From Candidatus Poseidoniaceae archaeon (GTDB taxonomy: Archaea > Thermoplasmatota > Poseidoniia > Poseidoniales > Poseidoniaceae): a stretch of DNA of 6,946 nucleotides. Below, in pieces: positions 6,605 through 6,946 of this stretch (its first letter is position 1; every line of letters begins with the position of its first letter). The position numbers and the translations under genes were made by a program. The stretch covers positions 3,799 to 10,744 of the forward strand of contig DUJK01000070.1 in the NCBI GenBank assembly GCA_013329925.1, in the 5' to 3' direction. The notes beneath the pieces were generated by a model. That model ran no database searches. It was not told the origin of the DNA and was given only the letters and a program-made list of their open reading frames with translations.

Positions 6605-6946
6605 TCAATCATCTTCGGGATTTTTGTGTTTGATGTACATAGTTACGGCTTTATCGCCGTGGTCAAGTTCTCCAACCGTGACAAACCCATGGCGTAGATG
6701 GAATCTATCTGAGCCTTCATTAGACGGCTTTAGACTTACTTCAGCAGTAACTGGGATGCCATGCTTTGTTGCATAGTCAAACACTTGCTGATACAACAGA
6801 GTCCCAATACCAGAATTTCTTGAATCTTTAGCAACGGCAATTCTGTCAACATAAATGAATTGATCATAACGTTGGTTAAACCAAGCATAGTTTAGGCTGC
6901 CATACTCGGTTTTTGGTAGCAAGCAAAGCACGAATCCGGTGAGTTT
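6605..6946 (-). CDS. GNAT-family N-acetyltransferase, N terminus cut by the window edge
   Basis: An acetyltransferase that would move acetyl from acetyl-CoA to an amine on an unknown substrate. The frame stays open to the right edge, so 113 C-terminal codons are seen. A GTG at 6931 is in frame but is unlikely to be the true start, because the residues before it (KLTGF) complete the family's usual strand GF-hydrophobic-L. Numbering from the edge, YVDRIAV at 32-38 is the strand before the acetyl-CoA loop. The loop itself is R43-N-S-G46-I-G48, matching the R/Q-x-x-G-x-G/A motif. AEVSLKPSNEGSDRFH, followed by HGF, is the C-terminal part. The order YVDRI, then EV with P-SNEGSD-FH and GF, resembles the COG3818 group of predicted acetyltransferases, which is recall rather than a search. 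The stop lies 34 bases before my preferred glycosyltransferase start, so the two genes are probably co-transcribed. Any promoter is outside the window. Confidence 0.87.
   Translation of the reverse strand, partial: KLTGFVLCLLPKTEYGSLNYAWFNQRYDQFIYVDRIAVAKDSRNSGIGTLLYQQVFDYATKHGIPVTAEVSLKPSNEGSDRFHLRHGFVTVGELDHGDKAVTMYIKHKNPEDD

Noticed and set aside
1..6946. A search by eye for CRISPR repeats, tRNA or rRNA segments, transposase genes, insertion-sequence ends, toxin-antitoxin pairs or defence genes.
   Set aside because: Nothing matching these was seen. All long frames are explained by membrane proteins or by glycan-type and acetyl transfer enzymes.

Overview
The window reads like a piece of a marine archaeal genome. 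My best guess is a Poseidoniales (Marine Group II) euryarchaeote. This is inference: the DNA is fairly AT-rich, genes are tightly packed, archaeal-type TATA boxes sit about 20-30 bases from two or three gene starts, Shine-Dalgarno-like motifs precede several starts, and the largest gene encodes a very large polytopic membrane protein of no family I recognise. No RNA gene, mobile element, CRISPR array or integration signature is visible.

Left half: bases 1-51 hold the last 16 codons of a rightward gene cut by the window edge. It converges on a leftward gene (about 108-3836) for a protein of about 1242 residues with roughly 35-38 predicted membrane spans. A 142-base divergent promoter region (3837-3978) separates that gene from a rightward gene (3979-4599) for a 206-residue protein with two membrane spans and a soluble C-terminal part. 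Neither membrane protein has a function I can name. The shared control region is the only link between them.

Right half: three leftward genes, read from the right edge, encode a GNAT-family N-acetyltransferase (start lost at the edge), a GT-B fold family 4 glycosyltransferase, and a class I SAM-dependent methyltransferase. The first two are tightly packed and probably co-transcribed. The methyltransferase follows after 128 bases with its own strong ribosome binding site and a possible promoter. The last two are types common in surface-glycan gene clusters, so the set may build or decorate a glycan, glycolipid or glycoprotein; the actual substrate cannot be read from the sequence. The methyltransferase converges on the two-span membrane protein gene with only 25 bases between their stop codons.

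The region looks like ordinary genome backbone or mild accessory content with two uncharacterised membrane proteins, not a recognisable defence or mobile system. The strongest candidate for something undescribed is the giant membrane protein and its divergent two-span neighbour.
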